From NCBI RefSeq assembly GCF_003046795.1, contig NZ_PZKN01000001.1, forward strand, positions 186,001-250,000: a stretch of DNA of 64,000 nucleotides, written 5' to 3'. Below are positions 46,181-54,921 of this stretch, piece by piece; the first letter of the stretch is position 1; each line of letters begins with the position of its first letter. Source of the stretch: Desulfonatronum sp. SC1. Its GTDB lineage: Bacteria; Desulfobacterota; Desulfovibrionia; Desulfovibrionales; Desulfonatronaceae. The notes under the pieces were generated by a model. The model was not told the DNA's origin. It did not search any database and saw only the letters and a program-made list of their open reading frames with translations. Both the position numbers and the translations under genes were made by a program.

Positions 46181-47452
46181 ATGACCGACGTTTTCGCCTT
46201 TCTCGACCGCCAGATCAACGACCTGCTCCGGGTGGACGTCGGGTTCTCCACCCTTCCGGCGGCACGGCGGCGTCCCGTCTCCGCCGAAACCCTGGAAGGC
46301 TACCGGACGCGCCACGGCCTGCTCACCTCCTTTCAGGACATCACCGAACGATTGTTCACGGCTTCCCTGAAGGGCGAGGCCGACCCGCTCATCGCCAGGC
46401 TGATCGTCAACGAACAACCGGACCAGCACGGCTGGGCCCGGCACAGGGCCGTCCACGAACAGGCCGAACAGGCAGGGCGGCGCATCCGTCCGACGTTTTT
46501 TCGCACCGACGAGGTGGTTCCCGGGAAAATCTCGGAAATTCAATGTCCGGGGTCCCTGTGGTGCGTCTGCGAGCAATTGGACGGGCTGTATCGCCGGTTT
46601 CCGGACCGGTTCGGCGGCACTCCGCCGTCGTCCCTATCCCCGGCTCAAGGCTTTGCCCAAGACCTTCGCGCGCACCTTCACGCGCTCTTGGGCGTCGAAC
46701 CGGTGATCCACCACCTGCTGGACAACGCTTCGGTCCAGGCCGGAATGCGCTTTTTTCTGCAACGCACCCGGGCCCACGGGGTGAAATACTACGGCTACGA
46801 CAAGGGCGTGACCCCGGGGGACTGCAACTTTATCCGCGCCCACGACTTCCCGTCCCTGCTCAACGAAAACTTTTACCGCGGACGCTTTGCTTCCTGGATG
46901 GTCAAGGAACTGGAGTACGATCTGCCGCCCAGCGTTGTCTTTGATGAAAAGGTCCCCTTGGTCCTGCCGTTTTGGGAAAAGACCCGAGCCCAGTATCCGG
47001 ACGCGGTGCGGGACATCTTCCCCTACACCACCCTGGTTACTCCGGACCGGTTCCAACTGGAAGACGGAAGCCGGGTGACCCTGGAGGAATTTTTTCGTCT
47101 GCCCAGAGGCGAACGGCAATATTTTCTGAAGTACGCCGGAAGCGACATCTCCCGGAACTGGGGCAGCAAGGCAGTCTATTCGGCCGCGGCCCTGACCCGA
47201 GGCATGATCGACCAACTTCAGGCCGAAATTCTGGACGGATTCGCCCGGAACCAATATTGGATTCTGCAAAAAGGCTACTCTCGGAAGGAAACCGTAACCT
47301 ACCTCGAGAGAGACGGAGAAGCCCGCGAGGTGGAGGCAACCGCCAAATTCAGCGGCTTCTACGGTCCCTCGGGCCTGATCGCCATCCTGAACATGCATCG
47401 GCCGTTCTACAAGGTACATGGGTCGGAACGGACAATCGTCAGTTTGTCCTGA
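46181..47452 (+). CDS. ATP-grasp-like protein of unknown substrate
   Basis: A 423-aa cytoplasmic protein starting 4 nt after the MFS fusion. No family is certain. Features reminiscent of an ATP-grasp ligase, perhaps of the circularly permuted type, are: EIQCPGSLW near residue 117; YFLKYAGSDISRNWGSKAV near 313 (candidate ATP-binding Lys and glycine-rich loop); YWILQKGY near 365 (the x-x-x-Q-K/E hinge pattern); and a C-terminal segment with Arg and Gly-Ser near 415. If right, it would join a carboxylate to an amine, and the adjacent MFS could export the product. Alternatives are glutathionylspermidine-synthase-like or a fold I do not know. Confidence 0.6.
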   Translation: MTDVFAFLDRQINDLLRVDVGFSTLPAARRRPVSAETLEGYRTRHGLLTSFQDITERLFTASLKGEADPLIARLIVNEQPDQHGWARHRAVHEQAEQAGRRIRPTFFRTDEVVPGKISEIQCPGSLWCVCEQLDGLYRRFPDRFGGTPPSSLSPAQGFAQDLRAHLHALLGVEPVIHHLLDNASVQAGMRFFLQRTRAHGVKYYGYDKGVTPGDCNFIRAHDFPSLLNENFYRGRFASWMVKELEYDLPPSVVFDEKVPLVLPFWEKTRAQYPDAVRDIFPYTTLVTPDRFQLEDGSRVTLEEFFRLPRGERQYFLKYAGSDISRNWGSKAVYSAAALTRGMIDQLQAEILDGFARNQYWILQKGYSRKETVTYLERDGEAREVEATAKFSGFYGPSGLIAILNMHRPFYKVHGSERTIVSLS

Positions 47453-47486
47453 CCCGACGGCGAACTTTCAAACAGTGGAGATGGAG

Positions 47487-48539
47487 ATGGTCAACGCTAC
47501 ACAATCCTTCGTGCGCATTGCGGCCGCGGTCGTCATGCTGGTCTGTCTTTCCTCGCCCGCCATGGGCGAACAACGCTTCAGCGTGGGCTATCTGGAAGCC
47601 GGCCCGTTCTGGCTGTTCAACGAGGACATGGCGGCCGTCAATGCGTACCTCGACGGTCAAGGATGGCGGGACAAGGTCTCGTTTCCCGAAGACGCATGGC
47701 TCAGCCCGGGCTGGGAGGAGCAAGAGCAATGGGAACCCGCGGCCCGTGAACTCATGGCCCGTGACGACCTGGACCTGATCATCGCCGCGGGCACGGCCGC
47801 CACCCGGGCACTGACGGCGGTGAACAACCAGAATACCCCGATTCTGAGCATTTCCGTCGGCGATCCCCTCGCGGCCGGCTTCGTGGTCAGCCTGGAGGAC
47901 TCCGGAATCGACAATTTCACCACCCGCCTGGAGCCGGACCGCTATCCCCGGATGTTCGACATGTTTCACCAGGTGGTGGAGTTCGAGAAGCTGGGATTGA
48001 TCTACCAGGATACGGAAAGCGGACGGCAGTACACCAACGTGGACGATGCCCGCCGGGTGGCGGAGCGCCGGGGATTCGAAATCCTGGAATACGACAGTCT
48101 GGCCTCAGAATCCGTGGAGGATTGCCTGGCCGCGTTGCGGCATTTGATCCAGCAGGGCATGGACGCCTTCTTCATCCCTTCGCTGAACGCCTTTGACTGG
48201 GAGCAGAGCGACGCGGACCAGGTCCTCGGCTACCTGCGCCGGGAAGGCATCGCCACCTTTGCCCGCAATGGCTCCCGCGACGTCCAGGCCGGGGCGTTGA
48301 TGGGCTTTTCCACCGTGGACTTCAGCCAACGCGGGGAGTTCCTGGCCCGGATGATCATCCGGATACTGGAAGGCGTTTCCCCCCGGTCCCTGAACATGGT
48401 GGACGCCGGAACCCCGAAAATCTCCTTCAACCTCGCCGTGGCCCACGAAATCGGCTTCAACCCGCCCTTCGACCTCCTGGCCGCCACCGACGAACTGTAC
48501 CAGGACATCGTCCTGCCCGAGAACAGGCTGGTGAAGTGA
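47487..48539 (+). CDS. Orphan ABC-type solute-binding protein (ABC_sub_bind / TrpX class)
   Basis: A 350-aa periplasmic protein with a signal peptide (about residues 1-27, ending P-A-M-G). It contains the AAGTAATRAL, TPILSISVGDPLAAG and GLIYQDTESGRQY segments of the PF04392-like group, whose characterised members bind aromatic amino acids and related compounds. No cognate permease or ATPase is present, so it may present its ligand to the sensors or MFS fusion upstream. The start at ATG 47487 is preceded by GTGGAG at good spacing; ATG 47481 sits inside the spacer. It is the last gene of the cassette. Confidence 0.82.
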   Translation: MVNATQSFVRIAAAVVMLVCLSSPAMGEQRFSVGYLEAGPFWLFNEDMAAVNAYLDGQGWRDKVSFPEDAWLSPGWEEQEQWEPAARELMARDDLDLIIAAGTAATRALTAVNNQNTPILSISVGDPLAAGFVVSLEDSGIDNFTTRLEPDRYPRMFDMFHQVVEFEKLGLIYQDTESGRQYTNVDDARRVAERRGFEILEYDSLASESVEDCLAALRHLIQQGMDAFFIPSLNAFDWEQSDADQVLGYLRREGIATFARNGSRDVQAGALMGFSTVDFSQRGEFLARMIIRILEGVSPRSLNMVDAGTPKISFNLAVAHEIGFNPPFDLLAATDELYQDIVLPENRLVK

Positions 48540-48585
48540 TTCGGCTCGGGTGGCTATTTGATCGCGACTGCTCAGCGCATTATCA

Positions 48586-48774
48586 TCACAAGGCGCCCTG
48601 GCGGGCGAAATCGTTGACCATGAGCAGATAGTTCGCTTCCTGGAGCATGCGGGGAGCGCGTTATTCCAATCTGGCCAGCCGGGCTTCCCGGCGATCCATC
48701 AAGGTCCGTCCCCAGGGGGTCGTTTTTTCATTGGGGGCAAAGAACGACGGCAGGACCGGCGTCCTTCGGCCTTT
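48586..48774 (-). pseudogene. HipA-type kinase relic
   Basis: On the minus strand one frame reads a piece of the HipA N-terminal half: F-F-A-P-N-E-K-T-T-P-W-G-R-T-L-M-D-R-R-E-A-R, then an in-frame TAA, then M-L-Q-E-A-N-Y-L-L-M-V-N-D-F-A-R-Q-G-A-L and a TGA where HipA would continue R-F. The W-G-R...R-R-E-A and YLLxVNDxxRxGALRF patterns are characteristic of HipA toxins. About 60 codons remain, with two in-frame stops and no start. It fills the gap between the solute-binding protein and RND genes, which otherwise holds nothing. Confidence 0.65.
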
Positions 48775-48786
48775 TCAAACTCACCG

Positions 48787-51700
48787 TCAGAGGCTTCGCG
48801 GTCGGAACAGGACGAAATAGGCCACGGGGATCAGCACCAGGGTGAAGAGGGTGGAGGCGATCAGGCCGAAGATCAGGGCCCAGGCTAGGCCGGAGAAGAC
48901 CGGGTCCAGGGTGATGGGCCAGACGCCCAGGGCCGTGGTCAGGGCGGTGAGTACGATGGGCTGGAGGCGGATGGCTCCGCTTTGGAGCACGGCGTCCTTG
49001 AAGTCCTGGCCCCGGTCAACGGCGGCGCGGATGAAATCGATGAGCACCAGGGAGTTGCGGATCACGATGCCGCCCAGGGCGATCATCCCGATCATGGCCG
49101 TGGCCGTGAAGAAGACCGGGTCCGCGAAGCCGTCCACCTCCCGGCCGGTGAGCAGGTTCAGCAGCCAGAAGCCGGGCATGATGCCCATCAGGGTCAGCGG
49201 AATGGCCGTCATGATCAGCAGGGGCAGGGCCAGGGACGCGGTCTGGACCACCAAGAGCAGATAGATCCCGATCATGGCCGCGCCAAAGGCCAACCCCAGA
49301 TCCCGGAACACATCCACGGTGATCTTCCATTCCCCCTCTCCGGTCCAGACCACGTCGACGCCCGGAGGCGGCGGATCGCTCCGCAGCTTGGCCCGCAGGT
49401 CCAGCACGGCCTCGGCCGGGGGCAGGCCCGCGGTCTCCGCGGTGACGTAGACCACCCGGCGCAGGTTCTTGTGCAGGATGGGCTGTTCTTCCATTTCCCA
49501 GACAAATCGGCCCAACTCGCCCAGGGGCAGCATGCTCCCGTTTGCTCCGCGCACGTGCAGGGCTTCCAGGTCCGCTACGGAACCGCGCAGCTCCCGGGGC
49601 AGGATCACCCGCACGGGCAGGGTCTGGCGCTCGTGGGGGCTTTGGACCGTGGCCGGAGTCGTTCCGGCCGCGGCCATGTGCAGGGCGTGGACTAGGTCCC
49701 GGGCGCCCAGGCCGTGCAGTCCGGCTTTTTCCCGGTCCGGAACGTATGTCAGCCTGGGCCGGGGGGCGGCGCGACTGTCGTCCACGTCCACCACGAATTC
49801 CTTGGCCTCCATCTTGGCCCGGACGTGCTCCGCGCCCTGGAAGAGCAGTTCGTACGGCTGCTCCGGGCCGCCGTAGATCTCCGCCACCAGGGTGGCCATG
49901 ACCGGCGGTCCGGGCGGGATTTCCACGATTTGAATGGTGGCCGACCAGTCCCGGGCGATGCGCTCCAGGTCGTTGCGCGCGGAGAGGACGATCTCGTGGC
50001 TCTGGCGGCGGCGCTCGTTCTTGGGCGTCAGGTTGATCCGGATGTCGCCCAGGTGGCCGCCTTCCCGGGCATAGTAGCGGCGGACCATGCCGTTGAAGTC
50101 CATGGGCGAGGCGATGCCGACGAAGCTGAGCACGCTGGCGGCTTCGGGCAGTCCGGCCAGGTAGGCGGCCATGTCCCGGAGCACCGCGTCCGTGGTTTCC
50201 AGGGGCGTGCCCTCGTCCATGTCCACCACCACCTGGAACTCGTCGCGGTTGTCAAAGGGCAGCATTTTCAGGGGCACCAGGCGCAGCGCGGCCAGAGAGA
50301 CGGCCAGGAGCAGCAGGGCCAGGACCACGCCGACCAGGGCCGCGCGCAGCATCCGGGAGTCCAGAAACGGGCCGATGGCCACGCGGTAGGCGCGCAGGAT
50401 CCAGTCCGGAACCCCGGTGGGAGTGCCGCCGGTGGTGGAAGCCCGGGGAAGAGCGACGCCGGGCCTTGTTTTGCGGCGCAGCAGCATGTGGCAGAGCCAG
50501 GGGACGATGGTCAGGGCGCAGACCGTGGAGAAGATCACGGTCAGGGGCACGGTGGCGGCCATGGGGGCCATGTACGGGCCCATCATCCCGGTGATGAAGA
50601 ACAGGGGCAGGAAGCAGGCGATGATGGCCAGGGTGGACATGATCACCGGCACGAAGACTTCGGCCACCGCGCTGAGGGTGGCCCAGGCCGGGCCGGGGTG
50701 GTTCAGGCGCATGTGCCGGCGGATGTTGTCCACGTTGGTGATGGGGTCGTCCACCACCAGACCCAGGGAGAGGATCAGGGCGAAGAGGGTCACCCGGTTG
50801 ATGGTGTAGCCCAGCAGATGGCTGCTGAACAGGGCCAGCGAAAAGCTGACCGGAATGGCCACGGCCACCACCAGGGCGGCCCGCCAGCCCAGGGTCAGGG
50901 CCAGCACGATCACCACCGTGGACACGGCGAAGACCAGGGACCAGAGCAGATCGGTCACCTTGTTCTGGGCGGTTTGGCCATAGTCCCGGGTGATTTCCAT
51001 ATGCACGTCCGTGGGCAGCACCAGGGGCCGCAGTTCCGTTGCCGCGGCCAGAAGGTCGCGGGTCACGGCCACGGCGTTGGCCCCGCGCTGCTTGGCCAGG
51101 GCCAGGGTCACCGCGGGCATTTCCAGGGAATGGCCGCCCCCGTGCAGGTTCCGCGCTTGCGCTTCGCCAAAGCGGATCCGGGTGTAGCTCGCCGGTTCGC
51201 AGGGGCCGTCCAGAACCTGGGCCACGTCTCGGAGGGAGACCGGCCGACCCTGATGCACGCCCACCACCACCCCGGCCACGTCCGCTGCCGTGGTGAACCG
51301 GCCGTCCCCCAGCACGTTCAGCTCCTGGTTGCCCCGGAGCAGAGACCCGGCGCTCAGGGCCGCGTCGGCCGCGGTCAACGTCCGTTCCAGGTCGGCGAAG
51401 GTCACCCCGTGTCCGGCCATGCGCAGCGGGTCCGGCTCCACTCGGACTTCCCGGTGGCGTCCGCCGACGATCTCGGCTCGGGACACCTCCGGGATCTCGG
51501 ACAGTCGGGCCAGAAATTCCTCTCCGATCCGGCGCAGCTCGAAGTCGGACCGGGTCGGGGAGTACAGGGTCACGGTGAGCACGGGCACGTCGTCGATTTC
51601 CACGGGCCGGATCAGCCAGTCCGCGACCAGCGGCGGAACCTGGTCCTCGTGCATGGTGATCTTGTTGTGCAGCTTGACCAGGGAACGTTCCCGGTCCTCG

Positions 51701-52041
51701 CCCACGAAGAACCGGACCGTGACCACGGCCTGGTCCCGCCGGGACACGGAATAGACGTACTCCACCCCGTCGATCTGCCAAAGCAGCTTCTCCAGCGGCG
51801 TGGCCACCAGCTTTTCCACCTCTTCCGGTCCGGCTCCCGGAGCCTGGACGATCACGTCGGCCATGGGCACGACGATCTGCGGCTCTTCCTCCCGGGGCAT
51901 GACCAGCAGGGCAGCGACGCCCAGGGCCAGGGCCAGGACCAGAAACACCCCGGCCAGATGCGAGGAGAGAAACGGGGCCACCATTGCCGCGACGAGCCCG
52001 GGAGGTCGGGTGGGGCGAGGGGGAGAAGCGGATGCGGTCAT
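48787..52041 (-). CDS. RND-family efflux transporter (inner-membrane pump)
   Basis: A 1084-aa AcrB-like proton antiporter with twelve helices and two large periplasmic loops. TM4 carries adjacent acidic residues in LGLVVDDPITNVDN, which form the proton relay. The N-terminal helix is followed by the porter-domain start QIVVPMADVIVQAPGAGPEEVE. The sequence fits the group of HAE/CzcA-related pumps annotated as multidrug transporters; lack of His/Met-rich sites argues against a metal pump. It follows its adaptor gene by 2 nt. No outer-membrane TolC-type gene is in the window. Confidence 0.93.
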   Translation of the reverse strand: MTASASPPRPTRPPGLVAAMVAPFLSSHLAGVFLVLALALGVAALLVMPREEEPQIVVPMADVIVQAPGAGPEEVEKLVATPLEKLLWQIDGVEYVYSVSRRDQAVVTVRFFVGEDRERSLVKLHNKITMHEDQVPPLVADWLIRPVEIDDVPVLTVTLYSPTRSDFELRRIGEEFLARLSEIPEVSRAEIVGGRHREVRVEPDPLRMAGHGVTFADLERTLTAADAALSAGSLLRGNQELNVLGDGRFTTAADVAGVVVGVHQGRPVSLRDVAQVLDGPCEPASYTRIRFGEAQARNLHGGGHSLEMPAVTLALAKQRGANAVAVTRDLLAAATELRPLVLPTDVHMEITRDYGQTAQNKVTDLLWSLVFAVSTVVIVLALTLGWRAALVVAVAIPVSFSLALFSSHLLGYTINRVTLFALILSLGLVVDDPITNVDNIRRHMRLNHPGPAWATLSAVAEVFVPVIMSTLAIIACFLPLFFITGMMGPYMAPMAATVPLTVIFSTVCALTIVPWLCHMLLRRKTRPGVALPRASTTGGTPTGVPDWILRAYRVAIGPFLDSRMLRAALVGVVLALLLLAVSLAALRLVPLKMLPFDNRDEFQVVVDMDEGTPLETTDAVLRDMAAYLAGLPEAASVLSFVGIASPMDFNGMVRRYYAREGGHLGDIRINLTPKNERRRQSHEIVLSARNDLERIARDWSATIQIVEIPPGPPVMATLVAEIYGGPEQPYELLFQGAEHVRAKMEAKEFVVDVDDSRAAPRPRLTYVPDREKAGLHGLGARDLVHALHMAAAGTTPATVQSPHERQTLPVRVILPRELRGSVADLEALHVRGANGSMLPLGELGRFVWEMEEQPILHKNLRRVVYVTAETAGLPPAEAVLDLRAKLRSDPPPPGVDVVWTGEGEWKITVDVFRDLGLAFGAAMIGIYLLLVVQTASLALPLLIMTAIPLTLMGIMPGFWLLNLLTGREVDGFADPVFFTATAMIGMIALGGIVIRNSLVLIDFIRAAVDRGQDFKDAVLQSGAIRLQPIVLTALTTALGVWPITLDPVFSGLAWALIFGLIASTLFTLVLIPVAYFVLFRPRSL

Positions 52042-52043
52042 GA

Positions 52044-53249
52044 TCAGGGAGCGGGGTGCAGCCAGAGGAGTTCGCCGCCTTCCAGGCCGGAAAGGACCTC
52101 GACCATCTCGTCATGGGCGCGGCCCAGGCGCGTGTGGCGCAGGACGTAGGTGGAGTCGTCGCGGATTACCGCGACCAGCTCCAGTTGTCCGACGCGCAGC
52201 ACGGTCCGGGCATCGACGAGCACCACCGGTTCAACATGCATGGGAATGCGCAGCCGGACGAACATGCCCGGCCGAAGATTCGTGGCCGAGAGGTCGGCGG
52301 GCCAGAGGTCGTCCGGGTCCGTGGCGCGCAGGGCGGGCGGGGAGAGCGGGACCAGCTTGACCAGAAAGGTGCGCGAGTCCGTGGACGCCCCGGGCTCGAC
52401 TTCGTCCACGACCACCGGGAACTCCCGGTTCAGGGCGTCTACCCGGGCCGTGAATTCCGCCCCCGGCGTCAGCAGGTGGTGAAACCGCTCCGGCGCCTGG
52501 ACCTCCAGGCGCAAATCCGGACTGTGCAGCAAAAGCAGGGTTCGTCCCGGCTGGACCACGTCTCCGGGTTCCACGGAGCGGCGGGCGATGATTCCATCCT
52601 CGGAAGCCGTGATGGTGGTATGGCCCAGAGCCACCGTGAGCTCTTGAATCCGCTGCTCCAGCCGCAATTGCTGGGCTTTCAGTTCCTGGATGCTTTGCTC
52701 GGCCTGGCCGCTCTCGGCTCTGGCGGCCAGAAACGCGGCACGGGCGTGGTCCAGTTCCTGGACCGCGGACGCGCCCTGGGCGTGCAAGGCCTCGATCCGG
52801 GCAAAGTCGGCCTGGGCCAGGTCGAATCCGGCCTGGGCCTTTTCAAGGCCCTGATGCGCCCGCTTCAGCGCGGAGCCCAGGGCGTCCAGGTCGTGGCGGC
52901 CCTGGGCCAGGCGGGCCTGAAGTTCCCGGTCGTCCAGTACCAGCAACGGCTCCCCGCGGCGGACCCGCTGTCCCGAACGGACCAAGACATGGCGGACCTC
53001 GGCCTGAACCTGGGCGCTGACGGCTGTCTCGCCCCTGGGCCGAACCTCGCCCACGGCCTCGACCCAGGCCGGAACGGTTGTCCGCAAGGCAACCGTGGTT
53101 TCCGCTCCCAGCGGCAAGGCCCCTCTCTGGACGTCGGGCGGGGATGGTACGGGCGGAGCGTCCTTGAGCAGCATCCATGCACCTCCCAGCAGGAGGATCA
53201 GCAGGATGACGGGAAGGAAAAGCAGCGGGCGCGGGAAGATGTGGGGCAT
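52044..53249 (-). CDS. RND efflux periplasmic adaptor (membrane fusion protein)
   Basis: A 401-aa HlyD/AcrA-type adaptor. One N-terminal membrane anchor (about residues 7-27) is followed by a half-lipoyl domain (EVRPRGETAVSAQVQAEV), a coiled-coil hairpin (about 115-200), a second half-lipoyl domain (TTITASEDGIIARRSVEPGDVV) and a beta-barrel region. It links the RND pump to an outer-membrane channel. It is transcribed first in the two-gene operon and divergently from the next gene. No regulator gene is adjacent. Confidence 0.92.
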   Translation of the reverse strand: MPHIFPRPLLFLPVILLILLLGGAWMLLKDAPPVPSPPDVQRGALPLGAETTVALRTTVPAWVEAVGEVRPRGETAVSAQVQAEVRHVLVRSGQRVRRGEPLLVLDDRELQARLAQGRHDLDALGSALKRAHQGLEKAQAGFDLAQADFARIEALHAQGASAVQELDHARAAFLAARAESGQAEQSIQELKAQQLRLEQRIQELTVALGHTTITASEDGIIARRSVEPGDVVQPGRTLLLLHSPDLRLEVQAPERFHHLLTPGAEFTARVDALNREFPVVVDEVEPGASTDSRTFLVKLVPLSPPALRATDPDDLWPADLSATNLRPGMFVRLRIPMHVEPVVLVDARTVLRVGQLELVAVIRDDSTYVLRHTRLGRAHDEMVEVLSGLEGGELLWLHPAP

Positions 53250-53429
53250 GGGGAGGAAATGGAGTTGTTTGCCGGAAGCGGCATGCTCTCCGGAAGTTTG
53301 GGTTATCGACTTATGGCCCGCACCTTGTCAAATTGGTTCGGATGAGTCGGATTCATTGAAAGGCTTCGGCGGAAGGTTTAAGACGGAGGCATGTCGATAC
53401 GAATATCGCTTGAAAACAAGGAGGCTCCG

Positions 53430-54560
53430 GTGTTGACGTCGATGCAGGCCCTGCGGGAGCAGATTCAGCGTAACTGCGCCGTTTCCGACGCCAATTTCAG
53501 CGGTGCGTTTTCCTTGTGCGGGCTGTTGCTGCGGATGCGGGAGCTGTACAAGTGGGAAGCCGGGCTGGCTCCCTGGGAGGAACCGGAGCACGGCCTGATT
53601 CTGGACTGGGTCGAGCAGCGGGAAGAGCTGTGGCAAGAACTGGAAGGGAGAGGCTGCGAAACGCTGCTCCTGGAGGGCCAGGAGCTGGACCCGTTCGAGG
53701 TGGAGCGGATCAACCAGCGGCTGGCGTCCCGGAACCTGCTCTACGGCGCGGGCTACGTGCTGGGGATGAAGCCCAGTTTTCTGCTGGCGGAGCCGGTGGA
53801 ATCGCAACTGGTCGAAGGGCTGCGGGTGTTCACGGTGGACCGGGAGCTGTGCCGGGATATTTTCGCGACCCCGGTGATGCGCCAGGGAGAGCGCGTCATC
53901 GCCCGCCGCCAGGCCATGGCCTTTCTGCTCTGGGACGTGATCCAGGAGCAACGCCCTTCGGTGCGCCCGGCCCTGGGCTACGCCCTGGCCGGGTATGGGC
54001 TGAATTCGCAAGACCTGCTGCGTCAACCCGGTGCGCACGGGGCGGTCTACCAGCGGATGGTGGCCGAAGAGTTACGGGTCTGGGTGTATCACGAGATCGG
54101 CGAAGCCCTGGAGGACGCCTTTCCCGGCGACGTCTGGCACCAGATGGTGGCCAACACCTGCCAGACCCTGGCCGAAGTGTTCATCCGAGCGGTCAAGGAC
54201 CTCCTGGCCGACACCCATCCCCAAGGCCTGCTGGCCCGGATGATCCAGGAGGACCGCAAGCCGTCCCTGGGGCTGTACCTGGCCATGATGCGCCCCCTGT
54301 CCAAGATGCTCTTCCCGGGCATCTTCTCCGTGTTTCCGGACTTCGTCCGTTCCGGAAACTGGAGCGAAGTGGACCAAGCCCGGGGCAAGGCCCATGTCGC
54401 GGGCCGGAACCTGGCCGCCAGACTCGTGGACATCCACGCCGCCGCCGACCCGTTTGATCACGCCCGGACCGTGGAACGGATCATCGAGGAGGTGATCCGG
54501 CCGTTGGGGATTGTCGACGGGATGGAAGTGGAGGCGGAAGGGGAGCTTCCATCGAAGTAG
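53430..54560 (+). CDS. Conserved cytoplasmic protein of unknown function (376 aa)
   Basis: A mostly helical soluble protein with no signal peptide or TM segment. I chose the GTG at 53430, which follows AAGGAGG at 5-nt spacing; an upstream ATG at 53391 would place that site inside the gene. It contains conserved-looking aromatic runs (RELYKWE, LLWDVIQEQRP, ALGYALAGYGLN, and VWVYHEIGEALED). I think it belongs to a family named after a Syntrophobacter gene (Sfum_1244), but this is from memory and uncertain. The VYHEIGEA segment has an H-E-x-x-x-A look but not a protease HExxH motif. Single gene; no function is assigned. Confidence 0.8.
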   Translation: MLTSMQALREQIQRNCAVSDANFSGAFSLCGLLLRMRELYKWEAGLAPWEEPEHGLILDWVEQREELWQELEGRGCETLLLEGQELDPFEVERINQRLASRNLLYGAGYVLGMKPSFLLAEPVESQLVEGLRVFTVDRELCRDIFATPVMRQGERVIARRQAMAFLLWDVIQEQRPSVRPALGYALAGYGLNSQDLLRQPGAHGAVYQRMVAEELRVWVYHEIGEALEDAFPGDVWHQMVANTCQTLAEVFIRAVKDLLADTHPQGLLARMIQEDRKPSLGLYLAMMRPLSKMLFPGIFSVFPDFVRSGNWSEVDQARGKAHVAGRNLAARLVDIHAAADPFDHARTVERIIEEVIRPLGIVDGMEVEAEGELPSK

Positions 54561-54921
54561 TTTCCATCCGGAAACTGTTTTTTGTTCCGGATGCTGAAAC
54601 TGCCGGTTTTCAATTCGGAAACGAGCAATTTTTCTTTTGGCAAGGAAGTCAATCAATTATGAGGAAGCGTATATCAATGCGTTGACGAAATAATTGTGAA
54701 GACTGACGCAGCCAAAAAAAAAGGGCCGTTTCCGGATGAAAACGAAGTAGTTCCAGGAAATTGGGCACGACATCGGCCTGGATGAAAGATCTCTTGGCCG
54801 CTCGGTGACCGAGCGTGTCTTAACTCATCGGCCTTGGACATTTTTACCGCCTTGCCGTCAGGTTTTTTTTAACAGCCCGCAGATTCGGGCTTTATCAGTA
54901 GACAGCTACAGGAGGTGCATC
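54561..54921. other. Intergenic region upstream of ldhA with a perfect hairpin
   Basis: CATCCGGAA (54565) and TTCCGGATG (54585) form a perfect 9-bp stem with an 11-nt T-rich loop just after the 376-aa gene; with no T tract after it, it is at best a weak terminator. Further on the sequence is A/T-rich (54640-54710) and includes TTGACG at 54682, a possible ldhA promoter -35. No reading frame is credible. Confidence 0.5.

Noticed and set aside
49714-52149. Long 811-aa plus-strand open frame opposite the RND genes
   Set aside because: It is antisense to the RND pump; its His/Gln/Gly-rich sequence is the mirror of GC-rich coding DNA and has no domain features.
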